Source of the DNA: UBA1941 sp046329555
GTDB lineage: Bacteria > Bacteroidota > Bacteroidia > Chitinophagales > LD1
NCBI GenBank assembly: GCA_046329555.1
Contig: JAXLUK010000001.1
Coordinates: forward strand, 806,001-870,000
Length of the DNA: 64,000 bases
Reading direction: 5' to 3'
The translations under genes and the position numbers were made by a program. The stretch's first letter is position 1. Every line of letters starts with the position of its first letter. Of this stretch, positions 17,866 through 26,542 are shown one piece after another. The notes under the pieces were generated by a model that had not been told where the DNA came from, did no database searches, and saw only the letters and a program-made list of their open reading frames with translations.

Positions 17866-18671
17866 TTGTTAACAACAATTTTACCAAAGCTAATCATTTC
17901 TGAATTCACCTTATACATGTACTGATAACAACCTGAATTTAGATTTATATCGATTTGCCAAGTGCCTGAATCCAAAGGCGTTTCGTAAACCTCTTGCCCT
18001 AATTCATTAAAAATATAAAGCACACCCGCCGTAGTAGATTCAATATTTAAAATAGAAGATTTATCGAGCAAGGTTGGATAAACCTTCACACCTATAGCAG
18101 CGTATTTGTGATTCATTATAGACGAATCTACATCCATTCCATCTCCAATATTTGTTTTAAAATAATCTGTTTGCACCAAGCAGTCGTCCTGGAACGACCA
18201 ACGCACACGGTCCACTGCCGCCCAATACATCGCCCTCGCCTCAAAAACTGCCGGCCCCCCAGTAATGTAGCACTGTTTAGCGATATCAAATAACTTTTTC
18301 AAATTAGCTGAATCTAAAGTTGGTTTGGATGTTGAAAAAAACGAAAGGTACAATGAATTTAGCTGTTGTTGATTTTGTTGAAACTTGTCATTTGCAAAAA
18401 CAAGGTTGTTCAATTTATTTAAACTGTCAGACACCAAAGAGTCCGTTGTCATTTTAGCTTGCTGCATAAGCAATTGCAACATCAAAAGAGTATCAGAACT
18501 CCCTAAATGCGCTAAATAGAAACTATCCAAGCGAGGAATCGCCTGCCGCACGGAAGGATTCTGGTACAGGTTCAGCATTAGCTGCGCTTCATCCCCCCCT
18601 CTCGCCTGAGCGTATTTTGCCGCGCGCAGCGCAAACGGAATGCTGGGCGTAGCGTTTAGACTCATTTCCAA
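17862..18671 (-). CDS. T9SS type A cargo protein with repeat-derived N-terminus, probable truncated gene
   Basis: 269 aa with a C-terminal T9SS type A sorting domain (VKVYPTLLDKSSILNI, YIFNELGQEVYET, GCYQYMYKV, FGKIVVNK) but no signal peptide, which such cargo needs. The first ~26 codons (18594-18671) are not protein-family sequence: they are read from dispersed repeats. MSLNATPS comes from the 124-bp unit also present at 37115-37238, and PFALRAAKYAQA from a module also at 16385-16435. The body (EAQLMLNLYQ to WSFQDDC) is helical and unrecognised. The simplest reading is that a repeat insertion or recombination replaced the 5' half of a longer secreted-protein gene. It overlaps the next gene by 4 bp. 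It may be a pseudogene. Confidence 0.6.
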   Translation of the reverse strand: MEMSLNATPSIPFALRAAKYAQARGGDEAQLMLNLYQNPSVRQAIPRLDSFYLAHLGSSDTLLMLQLLMQQAKMTTDSLVSDSLNKLNNLVFANDKFQQNQQQLNSLYLSFFSTSKPTLDSANLKKLFDIAKQCYITGGPAVFEARAMYWAAVDRVRWSFQDDCLVQTDYFKTNIGDGMDVDSSIMNHKYAAIGVKVYPTLLDKSSILNIESTTAGVLYIFNELGQEVYETPLDSGTWQIDINLNSGCYQYMYKVNSEMISFGKIVVNK

Positions 18672-19145
18672 ATTTACTCCATTTTCCTTTCGCTACCCAA
18701 CGAATTTGTTGAGAAAAAGATTGGCGCTTAGAAGCGCCGCGTCTCGCGGCCAGGCCGATCAATCCATCATGCAAAGCATTATTGTAAATTTCAAATGGTA
18801 AACAGATTTCCGCCTGAGACTGCGTTCGTCACAAACCGTCACAACCGTCCTATCGTCCCCAACGTCCCCAACTTCCCAACCGTCCCCAACTTCCCAATCG
18901 TCCCAACCGTCCAAATCGTCCCAATCTTCCCCAACGTCCCAACCGTACCCAACCGCCCCCAAAGCCCAATCCCTTCAGCGCACCTAATGGCACTTGCCAC
19001 GAGCGCGAGGGGGCGCAGTGAAAATCCTTTTTTGGAGCAGCATCTGAAGACTTACGATGTTGGAACGGCAGGAGTTGTGTGCTCACGCGTGATGGAAACA
19101 TCGTACGTCAATTGCTGCTACAAAAAAGATTGAAGGTACTATCAT
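18590..19145. repeat. Intergenic repeat cluster 3
   Basis: Contains an inverted copy of the 124-bp unit (about 18639-18760; core 18648-18697; flank GCGCCGCGTCTCGCGGC), a long degenerate minisatellite of period about 9 (CGTCCCAAC-type, 18838-18964), a module at 18980-19060 whose reverse complement is at about 34806-34895, and an imperfect hairpin. The hairpin arms are GACTTACGATGTT (19049-19061) and AACATCGTACGTC (19097-19109), one mismatch, 35-nt loop; they share the arm sequence of the 53-bp palindromes. The cluster overlaps the 5' end of the preceding T9SS gene and abuts the IS110 element. Confidence 0.8.
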
Positions 19146-19167
19146 TAAAACAAGTAAAACATAAAAT

Positions 19168-20310
19168 TTAATTTTGCACCAACCGAGAGGCGTTGCTTGC
19201 CGATAACTGACGCAATTGACGACCTTCTGTAGCCCCCTTCGGGGGGCTACCTTTTTTCAGAGCGCCAATGGCGCTCAACCGAGAGGCAATTGCTGCCTCC
19301 TCCTCAGCAATCAATGGCATGTTTCTAAAGTTCTCTCCATTTTTGAACAAGGCATAAATGATAACTAACAGTTTCTTTTGCACCGCTACGTAGCTCTTCA
19401 TTTTAATATGATGCCGTTCGTAGGTTCTCAAATAAAGATGAATAAATGGAGCTATTCGGTATCTAACTGTGTTGAAGGCCGGCATATACAATGCTCTTCT
19501 GATGCGACTGTTTCCTTGCTTCGATATCCTTGTTTTCCCAACTCGTTTGCCGGAACTGTTCTCTATCACATCATAACCACTATAGCTTATTAACTGGCGG
19601 CTGTTCTCAAACAAATCAAAACCGTTCGTTTCTGCGATAAGCACTGCAACGGTCAGCATGCCTAGGCCTTTAATTGCGGCAATGCGTTCGACCTTACCAA
19701 ACACGTCCGGGTTGGACATGAGATGCTTCTTAATCAGCTCCTCTAATTGTGCCACTTGCTTGTCGATATGAGTTAATGTCGCTTTTAGCTGCTTGGTCAC
19801 GCTGTGGATGACGTACATTGATGCCTCTAACGAAAGCAACTGATTAGAAACTTCTGTGCGAATCTCCTGAAGCCTTTGGTGTTGACGGGTTAGGGTTCGT
19901 AAATGGAAAAAGAACGGACTCATAGGAGTCCATTCAGGAAGCGCCTGTTCACAAATCATTTGCGCCAGTCCCTGGGCATCTGATTTATCTGTTTTGGTTT
20001 TAATACCCGTAGCTTTGAGATAATCCTTGGCTCGATTAGCCAGAATTACAGTAACCCTATATTTTCTCTGGGAAAAAAACAAGGCACAGTTTTCATAATA
20101 CACCCCTGTGGCTTCCATCCCGATAGTGAGCGGTACTTCCTTTTGCTTGTGATGCTTCGTAATCCAGATCTCAAGCAGCCGGAAGCCTGATGCGGTGTTA
20201 CTAAATTTTGTGCTTGCCACTACTTTAACCCGTTGTGTGGCGTCAATAGTGCTCATGCAGGCATAGCACTCTTTTGAACCAATGTCAATACCAACAGCGT
20301 ACTTAATCAT
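19168..20310 (-). CDS. IS110-family transposase/recombinase
   Basis: 380-aa DEDD recombinase. Start MIKYAVGIDIG (20308-20310) was chosen because the RuvC-like domain begins there. Catalytic residues are visible: Asp9 in GIDIGSKE, Glu66 in GMEATGVYYE, Asp108 and Asp111 in KTDKSDAQ. The C-terminal transposase_20 domain has VERIAAIKGLGMLTVAVL, SYSGYDV and SSGKRVGKTRISKQGNSRIRRALY, including the conserved Ser region. These enzymes cut and join DNA through circular intermediates guided by a bridge RNA. The last ~45 residues after FKNGENFRN are not family sequence and contain a repeated ASRL motif plus a strong opposite-strand terminator hairpin, so the C-terminus probably reads into the element's end. 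No frameshift is seen; it may be active. Confidence 0.9.
   Translation of the reverse strand: MIKYAVGIDIGSKECYACMSTIDATQRVKVVASTKFSNTASGFRLLEIWITKHHKQKEVPLTIGMEATGVYYENCALFFSQRKYRVTVILANRAKDYLKATGIKTKTDKSDAQGLAQMICEQALPEWTPMSPFFFHLRTLTRQHQRLQEIRTEVSNQLLSLEASMYVIHSVTKQLKATLTHIDKQVAQLEELIKKHLMSNPDVFGKVERIAAIKGLGMLTVAVLIAETNGFDLFENSRQLISYSGYDVIENSSGKRVGKTRISKQGNSRIRRALYMPAFNTVRYRIAPFIHLYLRTYERHHIKMKSYVAVQKKLLVIIYALFKNGENFRNMPLIAEEEAAIASRLSAIGALKKGSPPKGATEGRQLRQLSASNASRLVQN
19229..19257 (+). terminator. Terminator facing into the IS110 transposase
   Basis: GTAGCCCCC (19229-19237) and GGGGGCTAC (19242-19250) form a 9-bp stem with a TTCG tetraloop, followed by CTTTTTT on the plus strand. It is a canonical rho-independent terminator for rightward transcription, located inside the 3' end of the leftward transposase gene. 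It may stop incoming antisense transcription from the flank. Confidence 0.7.
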
Positions 20311-20434
20311 TTGATTGTTTTTAAAATGAATAAAAAGTCGCAGAAAAAACCCTTTCATCTTCCTCACTCATGGTATAGCTCGTATAGGCATATTGCTTAT
20401 CGATTAGGTACTATTGGGAATCAAAAAGAGAAAA

Positions 20435-20499
20435 CAGGTGCAGATTAACCTACAATAGAGCGTCAATGCGCGTGCGAAGCACCCAAGTTGCTGCACCTG
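20435..20499 (-). ncRNA. Candidate IS110 bridge RNA region (structured core)
   Basis: In the non-coding region just upstream of the transposase, CAGGTGCAG (20435-20443) and CTGCACCTG (20491-20499) form a perfect 9-bp closing stem. The minus-strand interior contains the small hairpin GTGC-TTC-GCAC and an internal loop of about 40 nt. IS110-group bridge RNAs are transcribed from this position and fold into stem-loops with guide loops. The full RNA would extend beyond these limits. Assignment rests on position and structure only; guide-target matches were not tested. Confidence 0.4.
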
Positions 20500-20599
20500 C
20501 TTTTTCTACTACCAGCCAAGATACGAGATACTTCTTTTCTTGTTCAAAGCGTCTTATATCTTATTGAATGCAAAGATATGAGCATAGCACCCGGCCGCG

Positions 20600-20856
20600 A
20601 GCCTGCGGCATGGTGCCTGAAGCGCGGGCGAGCGGCGCGCCAAAAAAAATTAAAATGGTAAAGATTGATTGGCCTCGCTGTACTTGTCATCAGAATGTAA
20701 CACCCATCTGAAAACCACACTATAATTCAGCGAGTCCTAATCGTCATTAAATCCCAACCGTCCTATCGTCCCCAACCATCGAACATCGAAATGTCAAACA
20801 TCGAACCACCGTCCCAGCCGTCCAAAACTGCTCCAAACATCTCACTCCCCAGCGCT
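20600..20856. repeat. Intergenic repeat cluster 4
   Basis: Begins with a GC-rich stretch (20580-20645). A module at 20655-20740 follows that recurs at about 16316-16380 and, inverted, at 34955-35030 (shared pieces include ATGGTAAA..TTGAT and TTCAGCGAGTCC). It ends with mixed CGTCCCAA and TCGAACATCGAA minisatellite units (20740-20830) reaching the stop of the GH3-family gene. It may be the other half of cluster 3, separated by the IS110 element. Confidence 0.7.
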
Positions 20857-22350
20857 TTATTGCAACCGCAGCAATTCCTGAGCAATGGCGCGGTTGTTGG
20901 TGAGTCGCGCCACTTTATTCTGTCCGCCTAATTTTCCGGTTTCCTTCATATAATCTACAAAAGAGCCTTTGCGCAAGGAAACTACTTGCAACGACTTCAA
21001 AATATTTCCTGCGCGTAAATCGCGGTAATAAATATTCTTCTCCTGCATACAGGTATCTAACTTCAACTGAAAACCTTCCCTATCACCTGGCGGTACCGCA
21101 AATTCTATCAACCATTCGTGATACGGCAAGCCCGCTTCAGGATTTACCTGTGGCGCCACCGTAAACTCGGCTACCTGCGCACCAAGAGCGTGCGCTGCCT
21201 GCTGCATGGCATATTCTACCTCCTCCGCAATCACATGCTCACCAAAAGCCGAAATAAAATGCTTCACCCGGCCCGTTACTACTATGCGATACGGTTGCAG
21301 CGAAACAAATTTGACCGTATCACCCAAATTGTACGCCCACAAACCGGCATTAGTGCTCAGCAATATGGCGTAGTTGACACCCAGTTCCACTTCCTCCAGC
21401 ATCATTCGGTGCGCACCCGGCTTGCCGATATCTTCTACTTTAATGAACTCATAAAAAATACCTGCATTCACATTCAACAATAATCCCGGTTGCACCTGGC
21501 TATCCTGAAAGGCAATAAATCCCTCGCTGGCCGGATAGGTCTCCACGCTCGGAATCCGTTGTCCCATCAGCGTTTCCAGCTTGGCGCGGTAGGGCTCGTA
21601 GTTCACGCCGCCATAAACAAACAGCTGAAATTGCGGAAAAACCTCACGCACCGTTTTCTTTCCCGATACCTCCAGCAACCGTTCAAAATACATCACCACC
21701 CAGGGCGGAATACCGCTGATGAGCGACATCTTTTCGCGCAGCGTTTCGCGGGCAATGGCATCTACCTTTTGTTCCCAATCGTCTATGCAATTGGTGGTGT
21801 AGGAAGGCATGCGGTTTCGGTTAAGATAGGCTGGCACATGGTGATAGACAATACCGCTCAGCCTTCCGCAGGGCACTTCGCCGTGATGACCCAATTCCGG
21901 AGAACCTTGCAAAAAAATCATTTTATGATCGAAGAACTCGGCGCGGCCGGTTTCATAAACATACATCAACAGGGCATTGCGGGCTGCGCGAATTTGCTCG
22001 GCAATGGATTCGCGGGTTAACGGAATGTATTTGATGCCTGAAGTAGTGCCCGATGATTTACAAAAGTAAAGCGGCATGCCCGGCCATAGCGTACCCGGCT
22101 TGCCTTCGGCAATCATTTCGATATAGTGCCGCATATCTTCATATTCCTTCACCGGAACTGCATGGCGGAAATCGTGATAATTTTTGATGCCCGTAAATTC
22201 ATGTTCGGTGCCGAAGCGCGTATGCTGTGCCTTATTGATTAACTGCTGTAAAACTTGCTGCTGAAGCGCAACAGCGTGTTCATGTTCGCGATAGATTCGC
22301 GGTGCCACAAGGCCTGCGGCCAGGCGCGCCATGGTAGCTTTCCAACCCAT
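20857..22350 (-). CDS. GH3 auxin-responsive promoter family protein (acyl-adenylating enzyme)
   Basis: 497 aa with the GH3 fold of the ANL adenylating superfamily. The ATP/AMP-binding motif is CKSSGTTSGIKYIPLT, followed by GSPELG, YGGVNYEPY and VEVTYPASEGF-like segments (here PSVETYPASEGFIAFQD), TGRVKHFISAFGEHV for the C-terminal hinge. Plant GH3 proteins conjugate amino acids to acyl acids through an acyl-AMP intermediate; in Bacteroidota the family is widespread but its substrates are unknown. Start MGWKATMARL (22348-22350) leaves a 41-bp gap to the upstream glycosyltransferase; an earlier in-frame Met would overlap it by 34 bp. Probably co-transcribed with that glycosyltransferase. Confidence 0.85.
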   Translation of the reverse strand: MGWKATMARLAAGLVAPRIYREHEHAVALQQQVLQQLINKAQHTRFGTEHEFTGIKNYHDFRHAVPVKEYEDMRHYIEMIAEGKPGTLWPGMPLYFCKSSGTTSGIKYIPLTRESIAEQIRAARNALLMYVYETGRAEFFDHKMIFLQGSPELGHHGEVPCGRLSGIVYHHVPAYLNRNRMPSYTTNCIDDWEQKVDAIARETLREKMSLISGIPPWVVMYFERLLEVSGKKTVREVFPQFQLFVYGGVNYEPYRAKLETLMGQRIPSVETYPASEGFIAFQDSQVQPGLLLNVNAGIFYEFIKVEDIGKPGAHRMMLEEVELGVNYAILLSTNAGLWAYNLGDTVKFVSLQPYRIVVTGRVKHFISAFGEHVIAEEVEYAMQQAAHALGAQVAEFTVAPQVNPEAGLPYHEWLIEFAVPPGDREGFQLKLDTCMQEKNIYYRDLRAGNILKSLQVVSLRKGSFVDYMKETGKLGGQNKVARLTNNRAIAQELLRLQ

Positions 22351-22391
22351 GCCACCAAAGTTGGTATTTTCTTCGGAATTGTGGTATTGGC

Positions 22392-23213
22392 TTAGCGCAG
22401 CACCCGGCCCATTAAACTCAACCACACATAGCGCAGTCTACTCAGCTTTCGCCGGTATTCCAACTCATCACTTCCTTCCAGCACATGATATCCGATTTGG
22501 TGCTGATCTAACAATCGCGCAATTTCACTGCTGGGCAGAAAGGCGTTATCGGGCAATTGCAGCCGGCGGAATTCTTCGTTCATCCAATGCACCAGTTTCC
22601 ATTGGCGGGGAATACTGGCCGTTCCTTTCAATAAGCCCGCAACCTCTGGGAATTTGTCATCGTTTGAAATCTTATCAATAAAACGCTTCAACTGAAATTT
22701 ACTGATGCCGCTGTTCAGAATTTTGATGGGCAACATCCAATCGCGATTATCGGCGGTGACCATCATTTTTGTCCGATCATAACAATATTGCATCAGTTCA
22801 CTGCCCTTTGGCGCTTTCATTAAGTTACCGACGGCCTGAATTTTATGGTGATCCCGGAAAAAATATTCGCCCTTTAACTCAATCATTTCATGAAGACAGG
22901 TGATATCCATATCACTCCAAACGCCACCTTCTTCCAATAATAATTTGTAACGGAACAAATCAGAAAATCCGGCAAAGCTGCCTTTGCCAACGCCCAGGGT
23001 CGACGCTTTTTTGTATGAGAAAACTTCGCTGGCCGGGATAATTTTTCCTGCATCGGCAATCACCGTTCCTTCCGGAATGCGCTGAACCTCATCGTAAATC
23101 CACAACCTGAAGGTATATCCCTGACGTTGAAACGAGCGAATCGTCAATTGACTGATAGGCGATAACTTATCGCCAATCCATAATCCATTAATAGTGATTT
23201 CTGGTGTATTCAC
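22392..23213 (-). CDS. GT32-like DXD glycosyltransferase
   Basis: 273 aa. Features of the glycosyltransferase sugar-binding DXD family: INGLWIGDKLSPISQLTIRSFQRQGYTFRLW at the N-terminus (NGLWIG..LS start), GSFAGFSDLFRYKLLLEEGG (the helix before the metal site) and DXD in VWSDMDITCL. The family transfers hexoses (mannosyl- or glucosyltransferases such as Och1 and capsule enzymes). There is no signal peptide, so it acts in the cytoplasm, probably on a surface glycan. It precedes the GH3-family gene by 41 bp on the same strand. Confidence 0.8.
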   Translation of the reverse strand: MNTPEITINGLWIGDKLSPISQLTIRSFQRQGYTFRLWIYDEVQRIPEGTVIADAGKIIPASEVFSYKKASTLGVGKGSFAGFSDLFRYKLLLEEGGVWSDMDITCLHEMIELKGEYFFRDHHKIQAVGNLMKAPKGSELMQYCYDRTKMMVTADNRDWMLPIKILNSGISKFQLKRFIDKISNDDKFPEVAGLLKGTASIPRQWKLVHWMNEEFRRLQLPDNAFLPSSEIARLLDQHQIGYHVLEGSDELEYRRKLSRLRYVWLSLMGRVLR

Positions 23214-23272
23214 GGCTTTATTTTAAGACCAGATTAGTGGTTATCTGGTTGGCAGTACAAGCACTATGCCAT

Positions 23273-24871
23273 TTAATTCATGCGTTCCGTTTTGAATTCT
23301 GAATTAAAATGAAACTCAATATCGGGATTATTTTCCCGTTCCATTTTCAGGAACCATTCTGATGGCGCCAGATAAACCAGATTGCCATCTTTATCATGCA
23401 CCACAGCGCTTGATTTAAACCGAACAAAATCTTCCAGTTTTTGCGGATCGCTGCTGCGTAACCAGCATGCCTTAGTCATGTTAATGGGATGAAAGCGACA
23501 ACTGGCGCCATATTCATGCAACAGGCGATATTGAATCACTTCAAATTGCAATTCACCCACTGTGCCTACATATTTCCGGTTGCCCGGCTGTTGCGTAAAT
23601 AATTGTGCCACGCCTTCGTCGGTTAACTGCGTTATACCTTTTTCCAATTGTTTCGACTTCATGGGGTCGGTATTCACCAATTCTTTAAAAATTTCAGGGG
23701 AGAAGGATGGAATGCCGTGAATGCGGAAATCTTCTCCTTCCGTTAATACATCGGCAATTTTAAAATTGCCCGTATCATACAAGCCCACCACATCGCCCGG
23801 ATACGCTTCTTCAACAATATTCTTTTCCTGCGCCATGAAAGTTACCGGTGTACTGAATCGGAAATCTTTCTCTAACCGACAATGGTGATAATATTTTCCC
23901 CGCTCGAATTTACCGGAAACAATGCGCATAAAGGCGATTCTATCGCGGTGCTTGGGATCCAGATTGGCGTGAATTTTAAAGATAAAGCCCACCATCTTTT
24001 TTTCTTCCGGTTCAATGAAACGAATATCGGTTTCACGACCCTTGGGCGTAGGTGCAATATCTACAAACGTATCCAGCATTTCGCGGATTCCGAAGTTGTT
24101 TACTGCAGAACCAAAAAACACAGGAGCCAAGTTTCCTTTCAAGTATTCGTCGTGGTCAAAAACATCATATACGGCTTCCAGCATTTCGGCGTCTTCCCGC
24201 AATTGTTGTGCATCGCGCTCTCCTACTTCCTGCACCAGGCGCGGATCGTTCAAATCGGTGATGGCGACTACTTCATCAGAAACGCGGGTGGCTGAGGGTT
24301 TGAATAAATTCAGTGCCTTGCCGTGTAAATCGTAAACACCTTTGAATAAAGAGCCGCGGTTAATTGGCCAGGTCAGCGGCCTGGTACGAATGCGCAATTC
24401 CTTTTCTATCTCATCCAGCAAATCAAATGGATCACGTCCTTCGCGGTCCAGCTTGTTCACGAAAACAATCACCGGTGTTTTACGCATAGCGCAAACTTCC
24501 ATCAATTTCCGGGTTTGCTCTTCAACCCCTTTTACCGAATCTACCACCATAATCACTGAGTCTACCGCTGTCAACGTGCGATACGTATCTTCTGCAAAAT
24601 CTTTGTGACCAGGAGTATCCAGAATATTGATGAGCTTATTGCGATATTCAAACGTCATCACCGAAGTAGCCACGGAAATTCCCCGTTGCTTTTCTATCTC
24701 CATAAAATCGGAGGTGGTGGCCTTTTTAATCTTGTTCGATTTTACAGCACCAGCGGTTTGAATGGCGCCACCAAACAACAGCAATTTTTCAGTAAGCGTT
24801 GTTTTTCCCGCATCTGGGTGCGCAATAATGCCAAACGTTTTTCGGCGGTGTAATTCGGTGGTAAACGACAT
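23273..24871 (-). CDS. prfC: Peptide chain release factor 3
   Basis: 532-aa translational GTPase that recycles RF1/RF2 after termination. G1 AHPDAGKTT (17-25), the switch-I region with EIEKQRGISVATSVM, G3 DTPGHKDF, G4 NKLDREGRD, then domains II and III with PVFFGSAVNNFG, the usual RF3 sequence. The ending (FHFNSEFKTE) is normal and the length matches the family (about 530). The REGRD form of the G4 motif and the single-domain-IV-less architecture separate it from EF-G. Monocistronic as far as visible. Confidence 0.96.
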   Translation of the reverse strand: MSFTTELHRRKTFGIIAHPDAGKTTLTEKLLLFGGAIQTAGAVKSNKIKKATTSDFMEIEKQRGISVATSVMTFEYRNKLINILDTPGHKDFAEDTYRTLTAVDSVIMVVDSVKGVEEQTRKLMEVCAMRKTPVIVFVNKLDREGRDPFDLLDEIEKELRIRTRPLTWPINRGSLFKGVYDLHGKALNLFKPSATRVSDEVVAITDLNDPRLVQEVGERDAQQLREDAEMLEAVYDVFDHDEYLKGNLAPVFFGSAVNNFGIREMLDTFVDIAPTPKGRETDIRFIEPEEKKMVGFIFKIHANLDPKHRDRIAFMRIVSGKFERGKYYHHCRLEKDFRFSTPVTFMAQEKNIVEEAYPGDVVGLYDTGNFKIADVLTEGEDFRIHGIPSFSPEIFKELVNTDPMKSKQLEKGITQLTDEGVAQLFTQQPGNRKYVGTVGELQFEVIQYRLLHEYGASCRFHPINMTKACWLRSSDPQKLEDFVRFKSSAVVHDKDGNLVYLAPSEWFLKMERENNPDIEFHFNSEFKTERMN

Positions 24872-24909
24872 AAGGCCGCGAATGTAATTGATTTAGGATT
24901 TCTTTCGAC

Positions 24910-25590
24910 CTACAACAAGCCCAGTTGATCCACCTTACCGGCAATACTCACCGAGCGCATATGCGCTTCTAACTGGCCGAAATCAGCCCGGTTGACCCAT
25001 TGCGTGATGCGGCCTTCTTCCAGCAATAAAATATGGTGGCAGGTTTCACTGAGGGTAGCGAAAATGTGCGACGATAAAAACACCGTTTTGCCCATGGCCG
25101 CCAGGCGCATTACCACTTCCGTTATCATCAGATTGCTTTGAATATCTACACCATTAAAAGGCTCATCCAGAATATAATACTGATTGGGCAGCAGTAGAAT
25201 TGCCCATAATGCGAGCTTCTTCTTCATTCCCGTGGAATAGGTGGAGGCGTATTGTTGCAAGGGCAGTTCGAACACATTCCGTTCTTCCAGATTCAACACA
25301 TCTTCCTGACGGGCGGCGGCCACCATGCGCACATATTCTTCTCCGGTTACTTTATCGAAGAATGCCGGCTCTGCCGGAAGAAAGCCCATGGCATTTTTCA
25401 AGGGCTGTACCGGTGCGGTAACGGTACCTTCGTAATTTTCCAAACCAGCCATACAACGGAACCATGTTGTTTTTCCGGCTCCATTAGCGCCTACCACACC
25501 ATAAATTTTACCTTCTTCAAATTCAGCATTCAACTGATGAAGTACCGGCTGGTTATGGTAGCGTTTAGTCAATTGATGAATCGAAATCAT
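24910..25590 (-). CDS. ABC transporter ATP-binding protein
   Basis: 226-aa ATPase. Start MISIHQLTKRY (25588-25590) overlaps the stop of the upstream membrane gene as ATGA, so an earlier in-frame Met is rejected. Walker A GANGAGKTT (34-42), Q-loop region AMGFLPAEP, signature YSTGMKKKLA, Walker B YYILDEPFNGVD, H-loop FLSSHIF. The signature has STGM instead of LSGGQ, as is common in ABC-2 type exporters. With the adjacent membrane protein it forms an exporter; cargo unknown. Confidence 0.9.
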   Translation of the reverse strand: MISIHQLTKRYHNQPVLHQLNAEFEEGKIYGVVGANGAGKTTWFRCMAGLENYEGTVTAPVQPLKNAMGFLPAEPAFFDKVTGEEYVRMVAAARQEDVLNLEERNVFELPLQQYASTYSTGMKKKLALWAILLLPNQYYILDEPFNGVDIQSNLMITEVVMRLAAMGKTVFLSSHIFATLSETCHHILLLEEGRITQWVNRADFGQLEAHMRSVSIAGKVDQLGLL

Positions 25591-26504
25591 GTCAGTAGCA
25601 TTTGCAGCCGTTGGCGGGCTTTGATGAAACAATAAGGCAGCACGATGGGCAGGAAGAACGGTAATACCATACAAAGGCCTAATAATAAGGCTTGTGCTAA
25701 ACTGCTGTCATGAGGAAAAAGTAAATAACGGCCCAACACCGCCAGCGCAAGGTAGAGCGGCACTAAGCATAATACAGCAAACAATAATGGCCATTGCTGC
25801 GGTGCGCTGCATAAAACCACTAACCACGGTAGCAGCAGTAACGCCAAACCATATCGCACCGCATGCTTTATTTTATGCCGTAAAAAGGATGCGGCATGGT
25901 GCCGGTGTTGCCAAACAAAAAATGAATCATCGGGTGTAGTAAAATAGCTTGCTGCCAACAATCCTATGGCCACCATACTTACAACAGCCAGATTCAGGTT
26001 GCCAACCGCGATACCTATTCCCACCAGGCTATACAACAACAGTAGTACCCATCTACTTTTGCGGAAGCCCTTGATAAATTCCGGCGCCTGTGCACCGAAT
26101 GGTGTGGTTAACACGTGGGTACTTCCATTCCGCCACAAAATCATGGCTAGTAATACACCGAATAGCAAGGGTAAAAACGACCACCAACCATATCCTTCAA
26201 AAACCATGAACAGTGTAAAAGGCAGTGCAAGGCAGGCATTTTCTATGATACGTAATTTAAAGAATTGTTTGCGTTCAAATAGCATCAGCAAAGGTTCATT
26301 TCGTTGGCGGGCTGAAAGCGGCCAAAGCAAAAGAGCAGCCAATAACGGATAAGCCAGATGGGCATGCATCACCTTACTGCAAAACACCAAAGAGAAAGCA
26401 ACAAACAGACCAACCACCAATACCCCCAGAAGCCAGGGCGAAAATCCCGAATCTGTGCACCAGCGCGCTAGTATGCGTAAACGTAAAACTAAGTAGTAGA
26501 TCAA
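25587..26504 (-). CDS. Polytopic membrane protein, likely ABC exporter permease
   Basis: 305 aa with about eight to ten hydrophobic segments and short basic loops (RQRNEP, RKQFFKLR, RHKIKHAVR). No permease signature is certain, but the ATGA overlap with the ATPase gene downstream and the layout are those of ABC-2 type permeases. The segment ERKQFFKLRIIENACLALPF resembles cytoplasmic coupling regions. The cargo cannot be inferred. It starts 38 bp after the end of the outer-membrane receptor gene on the same strand, which could place all three genes in one transcript. Confidence 0.6.
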   Translation of the reverse strand: MIYYLVLRLRILARWCTDSGFSPWLLGVLVVGLFVAFSLVFCSKVMHAHLAYPLLAALLLWPLSARQRNEPLLMLFERKQFFKLRIIENACLALPFTLFMVFEGYGWWSFLPLLFGVLLAMILWRNGSTHVLTTPFGAQAPEFIKGFRKSRWVLLLLYSLVGIGIAVGNLNLAVVSMVAIGLLAASYFTTPDDSFFVWQHRHHAASFLRHKIKHAVRYGLALLLLPWLVVLCSAPQQWPLLFAVLCLVPLYLALAVLGRYLLFPHDSSLAQALLLGLCMVLPFFLPIVLPYCFIKARQRLQMLLT

Positions 26505-26542
26505 TGCTAAAAACCAAATTCAAATATATGCCGTTTTGAACT

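Larger units (their letters stand above)
19146..20600 (-). mobile_element. IS110-family insertion sequence (ends approximate)
   Basis: One transposase gene plus an upstream non-coding region of roughly 250-290 bp. IS110 elements usually lack long terminal inverted repeats, and I see none, so the exact ends cannot be fixed from one copy. Both flanks are the same type of repeat cluster (18590-19145 and 20600-20856), which suggests the element inserted into an existing cluster. A long upstream non-coding end is where IS110-group elements encode their bridge RNA. Confidence 0.75.

Noticed and set aside
18795..19133. Low-complexity open frames in the GTCCCAA/GGGACG arrays (Pro/Arg/Gly/Trp-rich proteins) and the recurring MALATSARGRSENPF frame
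   Set aside because: They are translations of dispersed nucleotide repeats in several frames and both strands, have no domain or codon signal, and are interrupted differently in each copy.
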